Source: Kaistia terrae (GTDB lineage: Bacteria; Pseudomonadota; Alphaproteobacteria; Rhizobiales; Kaistiaceae). Taken from it: 64,000 nucleotides of DNA. Made by a program: the position numbers and the translations under genes. The notes beneath the pieces are model-generated. The model saw only the letters and a list, made by a program, of their open reading frames with translations. It ran no database searches and was not told the origin of the DNA. Shown one piece after another: positions 34,278 to 43,234 of this stretch; within the stretch, counting starts at the first letter, position 1; each line of letters starts with the position of its first letter. The stretch spans positions 1 to 64,000 of the forward strand of contig NZ_JAPKNH010000012.1 of assembly GCF_026344005.1 (NCBI RefSeq), read 5' to 3'.

Positions 34278-35317
34278 GCGGGATCTCCCAGTCGGTCGGG
34301 ATGGATGAGCGTGCCGCGCGCGGCCGAGAGATAGGCCGCCTCGAGCAGGGCATAGGTTGCAAGGCTGTCGCGGCCGGACGTATCCGGCTCGACGCCCCGG
34401 CGAAGGCTATCGACGAAATGGCGCTGGGTATGGACGACGCTGTCCTGGATCTGGGTCCAGGGTTCGCTGGTCCAGCTGCGGTCATCATGGGGCACCGCGA
34501 TCCGCCGCGTGCCGTCCTTGCCATGCACGGTCAGCACCCGGTCGGCGCCGATGATCAGCGTGCCCTCGGTGCCCTCGATCTCGCCCAGCGTCTGCGGGAA
34601 CGGGTCGGGCTCGCGTTTCGTTGCGTAGCTGAAATCGAGGATCGACGTCGCGCCTTGTTCATGGCTGAGCAAGATGGTCGCGGCGTCCTCGCCGGCGATG
34701 CCTTCCTTGATCTGCTGCGTGCGGCAGAAGACGCCGTTCGCCTCGCCAAACAGGAAGCGGGCGAGATCGAGCAGATGGATGCCGACATCCATGATCATGA
34801 AGCGTTTGACGTGAACCAGATAGGGCTGGTTCGAATACACGTCGATGCCGGTGCGCCAGGACAGGCGGCCGAAGGTAAGTCGGCCCAACTCGCCGCTGTC
34901 GAGAATCTCCCGGACGGTCCGGAACAGGTTCTGGAACCGGAAATCCTCATGGATCATTAGCGGTACGTTCGCCGCAGCCGCTGCCGCTACCATGCGCTTG
35001 CAGCCGTCGAGATCCGGCGCAAAGGGCTTTTGCAGGATGACGGGCACGCCATGGGCGAAGGCAAGAGCGGTCAGCGCCTCATGCGTTTCCATCGTCGTTG
35101 GGATATCGACGAAATCGAGGGCCTCGGTAGCTAGCATCGCTTCGGCGCTGGTGTAGACGCGGGCGATGCCGAACTTTTCCGCAGCAAGCTTCGCTTTGGA
35201 TTCATCGACATCGCAGACGGCGACGATCTCGACATCGTCGAGGTCGGCCCAGCCATGCAGATGGTTCTGCGCGAAGAAACCGCAGCCGATGACGGCGCCC
35301 TTCAAGCGTGCGGTCAT
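34274..35317 (-). CDS. apsD: Gfo/Idh/MocA oxidoreductase, probable D-apiose dehydrogenase
   Basis: This 347-residue enzyme has an N-terminal NAD(P)-binding domain with GCGFFAQNH (11-19), a lysine in LQKPF near residue 98, and a C-terminal alpha/beta domain with MDVGIHLLDLARFLFGE (catalytic D and H). Stretches such as AVIGCGFFAQNHL, EDAATILL and EPDPFPQTL agree with what I recall of D-apiose dehydrogenase (ApsD), which oxidises D-apiose to D-apionolactone. The assignment is strengthened by the 4-base overlap with the apparent D-apionate lactonase gene upstream and by the binding-protein importer. ATG 35317 is chosen from that overlap; the frame extends further upstream without similarity. If the substrate is not apiose, it is likely another branched or rare aldose. 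Confidence 0.75.
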   Translation of the reverse strand: MTARLKGAVIGCGFFAQNHLHGWADLDDVEIVAVCDVDESKAKLAAEKFGIARVYTSAEAMLATEALDFVDIPTTMETHEALTALAFAHGVPVILQKPFAPDLDGCKRMVAAAAAANVPLMIHEDFRFQNLFRTVREILDSGELGRLTFGRLSWRTGIDVYSNQPYLVHVKRFMIMDVGIHLLDLARFLFGEANGVFCRTQQIKEGIAGEDAATILLSHEQGATSILDFSYATKREPDPFPQTLGEIEGTEGTLIIGADRVLTVHGKDGTRRIAVPHDDRSWTSEPWTQIQDSVVHTQRHFVDSLRRGVEPDTSGRDSLATYALLEAAYLSAARGTLIHPDRLGDPA

Positions 35318-37284
35318 GCTGCCGCTCCTTCTTCGAGAACGGTCGCAACCGCATAGGCATCGAGCGTCAGCACGCCGTCCGTCGGGAGGCTGGCGGTCGT
35401 GTCGCGGAACAGGACCGGGTCCAGCGCCGCAGCGGCGAAGTTCTCGGCATCGAGACGTCGGATGGAAGAGAGGCCAAGACCCTTCAGGCGGAGCGTCACG
35501 GGCTCGTCGGACAGATTGGCGAGGATCACCTGCCGCCGACCATCCGAAACCCAGCCGAGCGCTGCGATGTGCGGATGAGCGACGTCGATCGCGAGTTGCC
35601 GGTTGCCAGACGCCGCGACGAGGTCGGCCGCGACATGGAACAACGGATAGAGGCTGCCCTCCGCCGCATCGTCCCACCACGGCCGTGCATAGGTCTGGCG
35701 CGTCGAGACTAGGCCGAACGGGCCGACCGGCGCGCCGAGCACCAGCGTGTCGATGCCGTATGGCGCGACGGTCGCCGCGTAGCCGACATGCCAGGCGGCG
35801 CCGAGCAGCGCTCGCTGGCGCGGATCGGCGGCGGCGAGGCCGACGCGGCCGTTGTCGGGATTGGGCGTCGGCCCGGCGCCATAGGGATTGAGCCTTGCCC
35901 CGATGCCGATCGGGCCGATGTGATGTGGCGCGTCACCGGCGATCGCCCGCGCCGAACGCAGAATATGCGGCAACGATTGCAGCGTCTCGATCACGGAGAG
36001 ATCGTCGGCGGCATGCACCGTTGGCGCCGTCGCGTGCGTGATGAAGTCGTAGGTATCAGCAGGCGGTCGCTTGCGGTTGAATTCGGTGAAGAAGGCGGGC
36101 GTGCCGCCGCCGGCAGCAACGCCGGGGAGGAGTTTGCGAATGGCCTGATGAATCGTCGCCTCGTCGGGCGCGGGTGGGCGCGGCTCGCCGGGCTGGAACG
36201 AGTTCTCGTCCTGCTTCGGGAAGACGGCCACGCTCAAGGGCGTGATGCCGGCTTCTGTCAGAAGGCGGGCGGCCTCGGCGATCTCGGCGTCGGGGTCGCT
36301 TTCGGCAGTGATCAGTAGTTCAAACGAGATAGGCAGGCCGGCAGCCCGTGAAAACTCGCCGGCGGCACGAATGTCCTCGGGTTTGTCTCCGGCGGAGGGA
36401 TCGTAGCGCAGCAGGAGATGCGCTCCAGCGAGGGGCGCGAGCGTGGAGGCGACTTCGAGCGAGGCGCTGGCGAGGCTGGCCGGAAGGCCAATGCCGATGC
36501 GCGGCAAGCGTATGTCGGTTTCACCGCCGACGATCACGTCCGCAACGTTGTTAGCGTTCGCAGCCGTTGCCGGCTGCGCCAATGCGGACGAGTCGTTGAC
36601 CTGCAACAGCACGGACTGCCGTGTCGTCGTGCCCGCTTCGAGCGAATAAGGGTAGGGCAGGCCGATCGGGCGGCTATAGGTCTTGAACGAGGCGTCCGAC
36701 CAGTTGCGGTGGTCTTCCATCTCGAAGACATCGCCTTCCAGCCGAACCGAGACCGAAAGACCCGGTCGCGGCGAATGGGTGATGGCACGGATATCGAACA
36801 GCGGCTGGCCGGGGCTGATCGCCTCCGGCATCACAAATTCTTCCGTGCCGCCGGAAGCATGCTCGACCGTCAGGCGCTGGCCGACGACACCATCGAGCGG
36901 GTGCAGCACGACGAAACCAGTGCGGTTGGTCTCGAAGCTGGTTTCAGGCTCTATGGTCGCCGTCGCCTCCAGCCGGCCCTCGGCCGTACCGGAAAAGCGG
37001 ATGTCGACCGAGACGATCGAGGCGTGATCGCGATAGTGCGCCGTATAGCGGATTTCGAAAGCGGCCTCGTCCTCGCGGATTTCCAGATCGGAAATCTCGG
37101 CATCCGGCGTTCCCCAGCCCGGCGTGCGGACGAGGAACGAGATGCCGCGCAGCACCTCCTGGTCACGCCAGCGGATCCAGCGCAGCGCGCCGCGATCATA
37201 GCTAGCCGAAAGAGCGCCGGCGCGGAGAGGCTGGACCGGCGGCTCGGCGAGCTCGGTTCCCGTCAGAAAGATCGTGCGGCTCAT
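35314..37284 (-). CDS. apnL: Probable D-apionate lactonase
   Basis: This 656-residue cytoplasmic protein has no signal peptide. It shows three parts: an N-terminal beta-rich domain (about 1-230) starting with a segment GALSASYDRGALRWIRWRDQ and EVLRGISFLVR, a middle barrel-like domain (about 260-560) and a C-terminal beta domain (about 570-656). This layout and the N-terminal sequence fit D-apionate lactonase (ApnL), which opens D-apionolactone to D-apionate. No short catalytic motif is certain by eye. The gene lies between the importer permease (4-base overlap upstream) and the apsD-like gene (4-base overlap downstream), exactly the context expected for that enzyme. Without the context I would call it a hypothetical protein with a glycosidase-like barrel. 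Confidence 0.7.
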   Translation of the reverse strand: MSRTIFLTGTELAEPPVQPLRAGALSASYDRGALRWIRWRDQEVLRGISFLVRTPGWGTPDAEISDLEIREDEAAFEIRYTAHYRDHASIVSVDIRFSGTAEGRLEATATIEPETSFETNRTGFVVLHPLDGVVGQRLTVEHASGGTEEFVMPEAISPGQPLFDIRAITHSPRPGLSVSVRLEGDVFEMEDHRNWSDASFKTYSRPIGLPYPYSLEAGTTTRQSVLLQVNDSSALAQPATAANANNVADVIVGGETDIRLPRIGIGLPASLASASLEVASTLAPLAGAHLLLRYDPSAGDKPEDIRAAGEFSRAAGLPISFELLITAESDPDAEIAEAARLLTEAGITPLSVAVFPKQDENSFQPGEPRPPAPDEATIHQAIRKLLPGVAAGGGTPAFFTEFNRKRPPADTYDFITHATAPTVHAADDLSVIETLQSLPHILRSARAIAGDAPHHIGPIGIGARLNPYGAGPTPNPDNGRVGLAAADPRQRALLGAAWHVGYAATVAPYGIDTLVLGAPVGPFGLVSTRQTYARPWWDDAAEGSLYPLFHVAADLVAASGNRQLAIDVAHPHIAALGWVSDGRRQVILANLSDEPVTLRLKGLGLSSIRRLDAENFAAAALDPVLFRDTTASLPTDGVLTLDAYAVATVLEEGAAA

Positions 37285-38300
37285 CGCTTGTACTTCTTGA
37301 TGAAGATATCGAACGTGACCGCCCCGACGATGATCGCGCCGATCAGCAATTGCTGGACGTAGGGCGAGACGTTGAGGATCACGAGACCGTTCAGCAGCAC
37401 GCCGATCAGCAGAGTGCCGATCACCGTTCCGGCGATGCTGCCGGTGCCGCCATAGAGGCTGGTGCCACCGATCACCACGGCGGCGATGACGTTGAGTTCA
37501 TACTGGTTGCCGGCAACCGCCTCGGCCGAATTGAGCCGCGAGGCGAGCAGGAAGCCGCCAAGACCTGCGCAAAGCCCTGTCAGCGCATAGACGCTGATCA
37601 GCGTGCGGTTGACGTTCAGCCCGCACAGACGCGCGGCTTCCGGGTTGGAGCCGATGGCATAGACCGAGCGGCCATAGCGCGTGTAATGCAGCACGAAACC
37701 GGCGATGACGACGACGACAAGGAAGACGATGACCGGGACCGGGACCGGCCCGACCATGCCGCGTCCCCACCATCCGAAGGCCTCGTCAAAGCCGCTGATC
37801 GGGCCGCCATTGCCGATGATCAGCGCGAGACCGCGAAAGATCGTCATGCCGCCCAGCGTCACGACGAAGGCCGGCACGGTCAGCTTGGCGACGAAGACGC
37901 CCTGCAGCGCGCCGGCCACGCCGCCGACCACGATTGCCGCAAGGGCCGCCCAATACCATTCGAAAGCGCCGCCACCCGCCGTCAACTCGAAGCGACCGGG
38001 GATGCCGCCCTTGGCGACCACGGCGGCGACCAGGCCGGTCAATGCGATCAGCGCGCCGATCGAAAGGTCGATGCCGCGCGTCAGGATGACGAAGGTCATG
38101 CCGACCGCGACGATACCGAAGATCGAGACCTGGCGCAGGATGTTGAACAGGTTGAGCGACGACAGGAAGCGCGGCGCCAGGAAGGTGAATAGCGCCATCA
38201 GCAGCAGCAGGAAGATCAGCGGCGCAAGGCGCGCGAGCAGCGCGATTGCGTTTGCCGGCGCCCGGGGGCGGACCAAGGAGGTCGGGGGAGCAAGGGACAT
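37281..38300 (-). CDS. Ribose-type ABC importer permease
   Basis: This 339-residue inner-membrane permease of the RbsC/XylH family has about nine to ten hydrophobic segments and the family motifs VGMTFVILTRGIDLSIGAL near residue 60-80 and IGGTSLYGGTGS near 280. It is the only permease of this importer, so it probably works as a homodimer with the ATPase encoded 20 bases upstream and the binding protein before it. Its stop overlaps the start of the lactonase gene (ATGA). The operon context suggests D-apiose or a similar pentose as substrate; the sequence does not prove it. Confidence 0.92.
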   Translation of the reverse strand: MSLAPPTSLVRPRAPANAIALLARLAPLIFLLLLMALFTFLAPRFLSSLNLFNILRQVSIFGIVAVGMTFVILTRGIDLSIGALIALTGLVAAVVAKGGIPGRFELTAGGGAFEWYWAALAAIVVGGVAGALQGVFVAKLTVPAFVVTLGGMTIFRGLALIIGNGGPISGFDEAFGWWGRGMVGPVPVPVIVFLVVVVIAGFVLHYTRYGRSVYAIGSNPEAARLCGLNVNRTLISVYALTGLCAGLGGFLLASRLNSAEAVAGNQYELNVIAAVVIGGTSLYGGTGSIAGTVIGTLLIGVLLNGLVILNVSPYVQQLLIGAIIVGAVTFDIFIKKYKR

Positions 38301-38320
38301 GGTTTCAACCGTTGTGGGGA

Positions 38321-39898
38321 TCAGGCTGCCGCCTTGGGAAGCGTCATCAGGCGCATCAGGCTCTCTTCATCGGCGTCGCGGCCGGCGAGTTCGCCCGTCA
38401 GGTGGCCGCTGCGGATTGCCAGGATGCGGTCGCTGAGCGCGAGAACTTCCGGCAGGTCGGACGAGATCAGCAGGATGGCGACGCCGTCAGCGGCAAGCTC
38501 ACGCAGCAGCCGGTGCAAATCCGTCTTGGCGCCGATATCGACGCCGCGTGTCGGCTCGTCGACGATCAGCAGCCGGGGCTTCAGCGCCAGCCATCGCGCC
38601 AGCACCACCTTCTGCTGATTGCCGCCGGAAAGCGTGGCAATCGGCGCGTCGGCTCCTGCTGCGCGCAGCTTCAGCCGATCCCGGAACTGCTGGAAGGCGA
38701 GCTTCTCCGCCTTGCGGCGCAGGGTCCCGAACAGGCCGGGACGAACGCTGCCAACGGCGGCAAAGTTTTCGCTGATCGGGAGCGAGGGAAAAAGCGACTG
38801 CTGCTTGCGGTCTTCCGGCACGAGTGCGACGCCGGCCGCAATGGCATCGCCTGGACCCTTGGGCCGAAAAGCCTGTCCGTTCAGGCGGATGACGCCAGAG
38901 CCGATCGGATCGGCGCCGAAAATCAGTCGGGCGATTTCGGTGCGGCCGGCGCCGACAAGCCCTGCCAGGCCGACGATCTCGCCGGCCCGGACAGCGAAGC
39001 TGACGCCCTCGACCGAGGCCGAACGGGCGGAGCGCGGCTTGCTATGCAGATTCTCGACCTCCAGCACCACCGCGCCCGGCTTCGAGGCGGCGTGATCGCG
39101 GTCTTCTTCCAGCAATTCGCGGCCGACCATCCAGCGCACCAGGTCGTCGATCGTGGCGTCGGCGATATCGCCGCGCGCCACGACCACACCGTCGCGCAGC
39201 ACGGTAAAGCTGTCGGCGAGTTCCTTGACCTCTTCCAGCCGGTGGCTGACGAAAAGGATCGCGACGCCTTCGGCCGTCAGCGAGCGAATGACCGATTTGA
39301 GGCGGCCCACTTCGCGCGGCGTCAACGAAGCCGTCGGTTCGTCCATGATGATCAGGCGGGACTTCAACGTCAGCGCCCGTCCGATCTCGACAAGCTGTTG
39401 CTCGGCGATGCTCAGATCCGCAACCCGTCGTCCCGGAGCAATGTCCGCACCAAGCTGCTGCATCACGGCCGCGGTGCGCTTGGCGATGCCGCGCCAATCG
39501 ACCAGGCCAAGCCGGTTGACGGGCAGGCGACCCGCGAAGATCGTCTCCGCTACCGTCAGATCGGGAAACAGGCTGAATTCCTGATGGATGGTCGAGATGC
39601 CGCGCTTCTGCGCATCGTTCGGCCCTGTCAGCTCGACGGGCTGGCCGTCGATGCGGAGCGCGCCGCCATCCGGCTTGTGAATGCCGCTCAGGAGATTGAT
39701 CAGCGTCGACTTGCCCGCGCCGTTCTCGCCGAGAAGCGCATGCACCTTGCCCGCCGCGATCGACAGCGAAACGCCATCGAGAACGGTCACGCCAAAGAAG
39801 TTCTTGGTAAGTTTTTCGACGTCCAGAAACGCCTCATCGGGCGGCGTGGCGCCACCCGATGAAACGTCATTCCTGGCATCACTGCCGGTTGCGATCAT
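38321..39898 (-). CDS. Ribose-type ABC importer ATPase (two nucleotide-binding domains)
   Basis: This 525-residue ATPase has two fused ABC domains. The first has Walker A GENGAGKST near residue 55, signature LSIAEQQLVEIGRAL and Walker B LIMDEPTASL; the second has LVGAGRTE in place of Walker A, signature [15 protein letters not shown] and LIVDEPTRGVDIG. This is the RbsA/XylG architecture. Translation starts inside the stop of the binding-protein gene (ATGA), so expression is coupled. It energises the permease at 37281-38300. An N-terminal tail of about 25 residues (with SSGGATPPDEA) precedes the first domain. Confidence 0.93.
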   Translation of the reverse strand: MIATGSDARNDVSSGGATPPDEAFLDVEKLTKNFFGVTVLDGVSLSIAAGKVHALLGENGAGKSTLINLLSGIHKPDGGALRIDGQPVELTGPNDAQKRGISTIHQEFSLFPDLTVAETIFAGRLPVNRLGLVDWRGIAKRTAAVMQQLGADIAPGRRVADLSIAEQQLVEIGRALTLKSRLIIMDEPTASLTPREVGRLKSVIRSLTAEGVAILFVSHRLEEVKELADSFTVLRDGVVVARGDIADATIDDLVRWMVGRELLEEDRDHAASKPGAVVLEVENLHSKPRSARSASVEGVSFAVRAGEIVGLAGLVGAGRTEIARLIFGADPIGSGVIRLNGQAFRPKGPGDAIAAGVALVPEDRKQQSLFPSLPISENFAAVGSVRPGLFGTLRRKAEKLAFQQFRDRLKLRAAGADAPIATLSGGNQQKVVLARWLALKPRLLIVDEPTRGVDIGAKTDLHRLLRELAADGVAILLISSDLPEVLALSDRILAIRSGHLTGELAGRDADEESLMRLMTLPKAAA

Positions 39899-40869
39899 TT
39901 CGTGATCGTACCGATGCGTTCGGCTTCGGCGAGGTTAGCCTTGGTGATGGCGACCGGCTCGACGAGGATGTTGGAATTGGCCGGCTTGGTGCCTTCGCGG
40001 ATGAAGTCGACCAGCGTCTTCACCGCGACGCGGCCCTGCTTGCCGGGGAACTGGTCGACGGTTGCGGCCAGCGAACCGTCGCTTACGGCCTTCAGCGCAT
40101 CGGTCGAGCCATCATAGCCATAGATGGCGATCTTGCCGTTGAGCTTGCGGGCTTCGACGGCCTGCACGGCGCCGAGCGCCATGTCGTCATTGGCGGCAAC
40201 GATTACCTGCGGCGCGTCGGCAAGACCGGTCAGGATATTCTCGGTGACCGAAAGGCCCTGATCGCGGCTGAAACGAGCGGTCTGCTCGGAGACGAACTTG
40301 TAGAGATCCGGCTGCTTGTCGAGGACGGTATGGACGCCCTGGTTGCGGTCGTTGGCGGTCTTGTCGCCGGGGATGCCCTGCAGGTTGATGATCGTCGCGC
40401 CCTTCGGGAACTGCGCGGCGATGGCTTCACCCTGGCGTTCGGCGCCCTTGACGTTGTCGGCGGCGACATTGGCCAGAACTTCCGGCACGCCATTGACCGG
40501 ACGGTCGATCGTCACGACCGGCACGCCGGCGGCGATGGCGGCCTTGACGGCCGGAGCGAGCGCGTCGGCGTCGGCCGGAGCGATGATGATGCCGTCGACG
40601 CCCTGCACGATGGCGGCTTCGATGTCGGCGATCTGCTTCGGCGCGCTCAACTGGCCGTCAGCGCGGAGGATCTTCACCTTGCCGAGCTTGCCGGCTTCAT
40701 CTTCCAGCTGTTCCTGCAGGAAAACGAAATGCGGGAAGGAATAGGTCAGCGAGGAAACGAGGATGGTAACCTCTGCATCCTTGCCCTTCGGCTCGGCCGA
40801 AGCGTGGAAAGCGGGGGTCGTCGCAAGCGCCGCGAGAGCAAGCGCGGAGATCGTTGCCTTGATCGACAT
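39895..40869 (-). CDS. Periplasmic ribose-type sugar-binding protein
   Basis: This 324-residue protein has a Sec signal (MSIKATISALALAALATT.., cleavage after ASA near residue 25) and the two-lobed fold of the RbsB family, with features such as GVDGIIIAPADADAL near residue 90 and VIVAANDDMALGAVQAVE near 225. It is the first gene of the seven-gene operon and would capture the sugar in the periplasm. The operon's lactonase and Gfo/Idh/MocA genes point to D-apiose. A ribosome site AAGGG lies before ATG 40869. A perfect 14-base palindrome about 50 bases upstream probably controls the operon. Confidence 0.92.
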   Translation of the reverse strand: MSIKATISALALAALATTPAFHASAEPKGKDAEVTILVSSLTYSFPHFVFLQEQLEDEAGKLGKVKILRADGQLSAPKQIADIEAAIVQGVDGIIIAPADADALAPAVKAAIAAGVPVVTIDRPVNGVPEVLANVAADNVKGAERQGEAIAAQFPKGATIINLQGIPGDKTANDRNQGVHTVLDKQPDLYKFVSEQTARFSRDQGLSVTENILTGLADAPQVIVAANDDMALGAVQAVEARKLNGKIAIYGYDGSTDALKAVSDGSLAATVDQFPGKQGRVAVKTLVDFIREGTKPANSNILVEPVAITKANLAEAERIGTITK

Positions 40870-41355
40870 CGGTTTGAAATTCCCTTGGGACTTCAGTGCC
40901 CAAGCGTATTTGGGCGGTTGATACTGCAGTATCTATATTGAGATTGTCGTCGATCCCTGAAGGCAGGATTTTCTGTGAAAATGCGATCAAAGGAAACACA
41001 ATTCCAAAACAAACAGAGCCTGTCTAGCCGCCTATCTTTGATATCTTAGATTGCTTCGTCGTATGTTTACCACCCTCTCCTGGCGACCCAGTGTCTGCGA
41101 TCCGTGCAATGGGTGAATGGGTATGAGCGGGTGGCGGCTGAGGCTGGACTTCCGCGCCGCCCGGCCTGCGAGCGATCGATTTTGGTGGACGCGGACGGCT
41201 GCGGTTCGACGCCGGAATGACGGCGGCGACTAGCGACCGGATGGGGCTTCTTCTATTGCTTTGGGCATTCGGACGGCGGGGTGCGCGCGCCTCCCTACGA
41301 GGCTGACGGTAGCCATCCGGACGGACCAGGATTTCGTTTTTGTTGGAGAATGACG
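40870..41355. other. Divergent intergenic region between the apiose-type operon and the sulfurtransferase gene
   Basis: These 486 bases hold no supported gene. The part near the operon (40920-41050) is AT-rich and carries the palindrome at 40920-40933. In the minus direction TTCAGG and ATATAG spaced 17 bases are a possible -35/-10 pair just before the palindrome. The part from 41080 to 41340 is GC-rich with no visible signal. Confidence 0.5.
40920..40933. promoter_or_regulatory. Perfect palindrome at the apiose-type operon promoter
   Basis: GATACTGCAGTATC is a perfect 14-base palindrome 51 bases upstream of the binding-protein start. It touches the likely -10 region, a position typical for a repressor site. 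No regulator gene lies in or beside the operon, so the factor must be encoded elsewhere. Confidence 0.6.
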
Positions 41356-42210
41356 ATGAGCGAATGGCTTGTAACCACGGACTGGCTTGCATCGCATCTG
41401 GGCGATGCCAAGTTGGCCGTGCTCGATTGTTCCTGGTATCTGCCCGATTCCGGCAAGCAGGCGATTGATGATTTCCGTCGCAGCCATATTCCCAGCGCGC
41501 GCTTCATCGATCTCAGCGCGGTATCGGATCCGGACTCGCCCTATGTGAACATGCTGCCGTCTGCCGAACTCTGGGCCAGCGAAATCGGTCGCCTCGGCAT
41601 CGACAACGAGACGACCGTGGTCATCTACGATGCCGGCTATGTATCTGCCCGCTTGTGGTGGATGTTCCGCGTCTTCGGCCACGACAAGGTTCGGATTCTG
41701 GATGGCGGCTTTCGCAAATGGGTTGCCGAAGGGCGGCCGGTCGAGGCTGGTGATGCCAAGGAGACAGCGCCCGCGGCTTTCGAGGCCACGCTTCAGGCGG
41801 GCCGGGTCGTCAACGTCGACGAGGTGCGCGTCGCGCTCGATAGCGGGGTGGCCGTCGTCGATGCTCGCACCGCGGCGCGCTTCGACGGAACCGAAGGCTC
41901 CGGCTATCCTGGAGTGGCGAGCGGCCACATGCCCAACGCAATCAACACACCCTGGGCCAAATTCTTCGATCCGGCGAATAACTTCGCCTTTGTCGATGCG
42001 GAAGCTGCCGCAAAGGTTTTCGCAGATGCGGGTGTCGATATCACCGGCTCGGTGATCACGACCTGCGGTTCCGGTGTGACGGCCTCGATCCTGGGCTTCA
42101 TGATCGAACGCGCCGGCAACGAGAACTGGAAGCTCTATGACGGCTCCTGGCACGAATGGGGTCAGCGCGAGGATACGCCGAAGCTGAGCGACGCTGCCCC
42201 CAAGGCCTGA
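41356..42210 (+). CDS. sseA: 3-mercaptopyruvate sulfurtransferase
   Basis: This 284-residue protein has two rhodanese domains. The second carries the active-site loop CGSGVTA with C237, the signature that separates 3-mercaptopyruvate sulfurtransferases from thiosulfate sulfurtransferases (CRxGxx[R/T]). The first domain has inactive-type residues in the corresponding place (YDAGYVSAR). The enzyme moves sulfur from 3-mercaptopyruvate to thiols or cyanide in the cytoplasm, as part of cysteine breakdown. ATG 41356 is chosen because GGAGA lies 7 bases upstream; ATG 41350 is closer than normal to that site. It has no functional link to the neighbouring sugar operons. Confidence 0.93.
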   Translation: MSEWLVTTDWLASHLGDAKLAVLDCSWYLPDSGKQAIDDFRRSHIPSARFIDLSAVSDPDSPYVNMLPSAELWASEIGRLGIDNETTVVIYDAGYVSARLWWMFRVFGHDKVRILDGGFRKWVAEGRPVEAGDAKETAPAAFEATLQAGRVVNVDEVRVALDSGVAVVDARTAARFDGTEGSGYPGVASGHMPNAINTPWAKFFDPANNFAFVDAEAAAKVFADAGVDITGSVITTCGSGVTASILGFMIERAGNENWKLYDGSWHEWGQREDTPKLSDAAPKA

Positions 42211-42232
42211 TCGTGCCTTTGCTCGCTGGATC

Positions 42233-42268
42233 GCCAGTGTCCGGACGTCGTTCCGTCGGGACACTGGC
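42233..42268. terminator. Hairpin between convergent genes
   Basis: GCCAGTGTCC and GGACACTGGC pair, with further GACG/CGTC pairing inside and GATC/GATC outside. It sits between the convergent sulfurtransferase (end 42210) and SDR (end 42289) genes. It is a strong stem without a T-run. Confidence 0.6.
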
Positions 42269-42288
42269 CGCGATCCGTAGTGGGGAGC

Positions 42289-43032
42289 TTATCTTTCGTA
42301 GAACTTGTTCAGCCTTGCGCTGATGACGACCTCGTTGAGGCAGACCGAAGCCGGCTGCGTCACGATGAAGAGGGCAAGCTCGGCAAGATCGGCCGGCTGC
42401 AGCATCTCGGCTCGTTCCTGGGCGGTCGGCGGCGTCGGCCGCTTTTCGAGGATCGGTGTCGCGACTTCGGCCGGCAGGATGGCCGTCGAACGGATGCCGT
42501 TGCGATATTCCTCCATGTTGATGCTCTGGCTCATCGCCACGACAGCATGCTTGGCCGCCGTATAGACCGGGCCGCTGACAGGGTGGATGAACTTGCCTGC
42601 CCAGGACGCGATGTGGATCAGCTGGCCCTGCTGGGCCTTGCGCATGGGATGCATAGCGGCAGCTGCGCAATAGAAGGCAGCTGACAGATTGCTGTTGATC
42701 AGACCATCGATGCTGTCGGTGGTGAGGTCTTTCCAGGCGCGTTCGACGATGTTGCCGCCGGCATTGTTGACCAGGATGTCGAGCCGGCCGAACCGCGCCT
42801 CGATTTCGGCAACGATCGCGCCCGCCGTTTCGGGCTGCGTCAGGTCGCCGGCTCGTGCGAGGCTCGTGCCGCCGTTCTTGGCGATATTTTCTGCTGTCTG
42901 CTCGAGCGCTTCCTGACGCCTTCCGGTCAGGACGACGGTGCAGCCGGCGCTCGCCAGCGCGGTCGCGACCGCCTGTCCGATCCCGCTGCCCGCGCCGGTG
43001 ATCCAGGCGACTTTTCCAACCAGACTGTTCAT
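42289..43032 (-). CDS. Short-chain dehydrogenase/reductase
   Basis: This 247-residue classical SDR has TGAGSGIG (12-19), NNAG (89-92), S143 in HIASWAG and the catalytic Y157/K161 in YTAAK. It reduces or oxidises a carbonyl/hydroxyl with NAD(P)(H); the substrate is unknown. The C-terminal end (CLNEVVISARLNKFYER) is that of YdfG/SDR-type reductases and lacks the TGxxxxVDGG end of the sugar-acid SDRs. ATG 43032 follows AAGGACGGGAAGAG. It stands alone between the sulfurtransferase and the ADP-ribosylglycohydrolase-like operon, on the same strand as the latter, and is separated from it by a strong hairpin. Confidence 0.88.
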   Translation of the reverse strand: MNSLVGKVAWITGAGSGIGQAVATALASAGCTVVLTGRRQEALEQTAENIAKNGGTSLARAGDLTQPETAGAIVAEIEARFGRLDILVNNAGGNIVERAWKDLTTDSIDGLINSNLSAAFYCAAAAMHPMRKAQQGQLIHIASWAGKFIHPVSGPVYTAAKHAVVAMSQSINMEEYRNGIRSTAILPAEVATPILEKRPTPPTAQERAEMLQPADLAELALFIVTQPASVCLNEVVISARLNKFYER

Positions 43033-43194
43033 GCTCTTCCCGTCCTTGAAGGTGAGCGCCGCTGATAGCGAATGGAGAGGCGGAAGGGCAAGTGTGTCGA
43101 CCGCAATGTGGCGGAACGGATAGGCGATGGCGACGATATCGCCAGCCTCGACCGCGCCAGAGGACCGGCGATTCAGCGCGCACATCGAGATGGG

Positions 43195-43228
43195 CACTGC
43201 GCAGAGGGGGCTAGCCCTCTGCGCAGTG
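43195..43228 (-). terminator. Hairpin after the ADP-ribosylglycohydrolase-like gene
   Basis: CACTGCGCAGAGGG and CCCTCTGCGCAGTG form a perfect 14-base stem around GGCTAG, starting 7 bases after the stop at 43235. The position fits a terminator for the five-gene minus-strand operon; no T-run is seen in that direction. Confidence 0.65.
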
Positions 43229-43234
43229 GATTTG

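Noticed and set aside
34274-35680. N-terminally extended Gfo/Idh/MocA protein of 468 residues
   Set aside because: The extra 121 residues overlap the lactonase gene in another frame and have no similarity; the ATGA overlap at 35314-35317 marks the real start.
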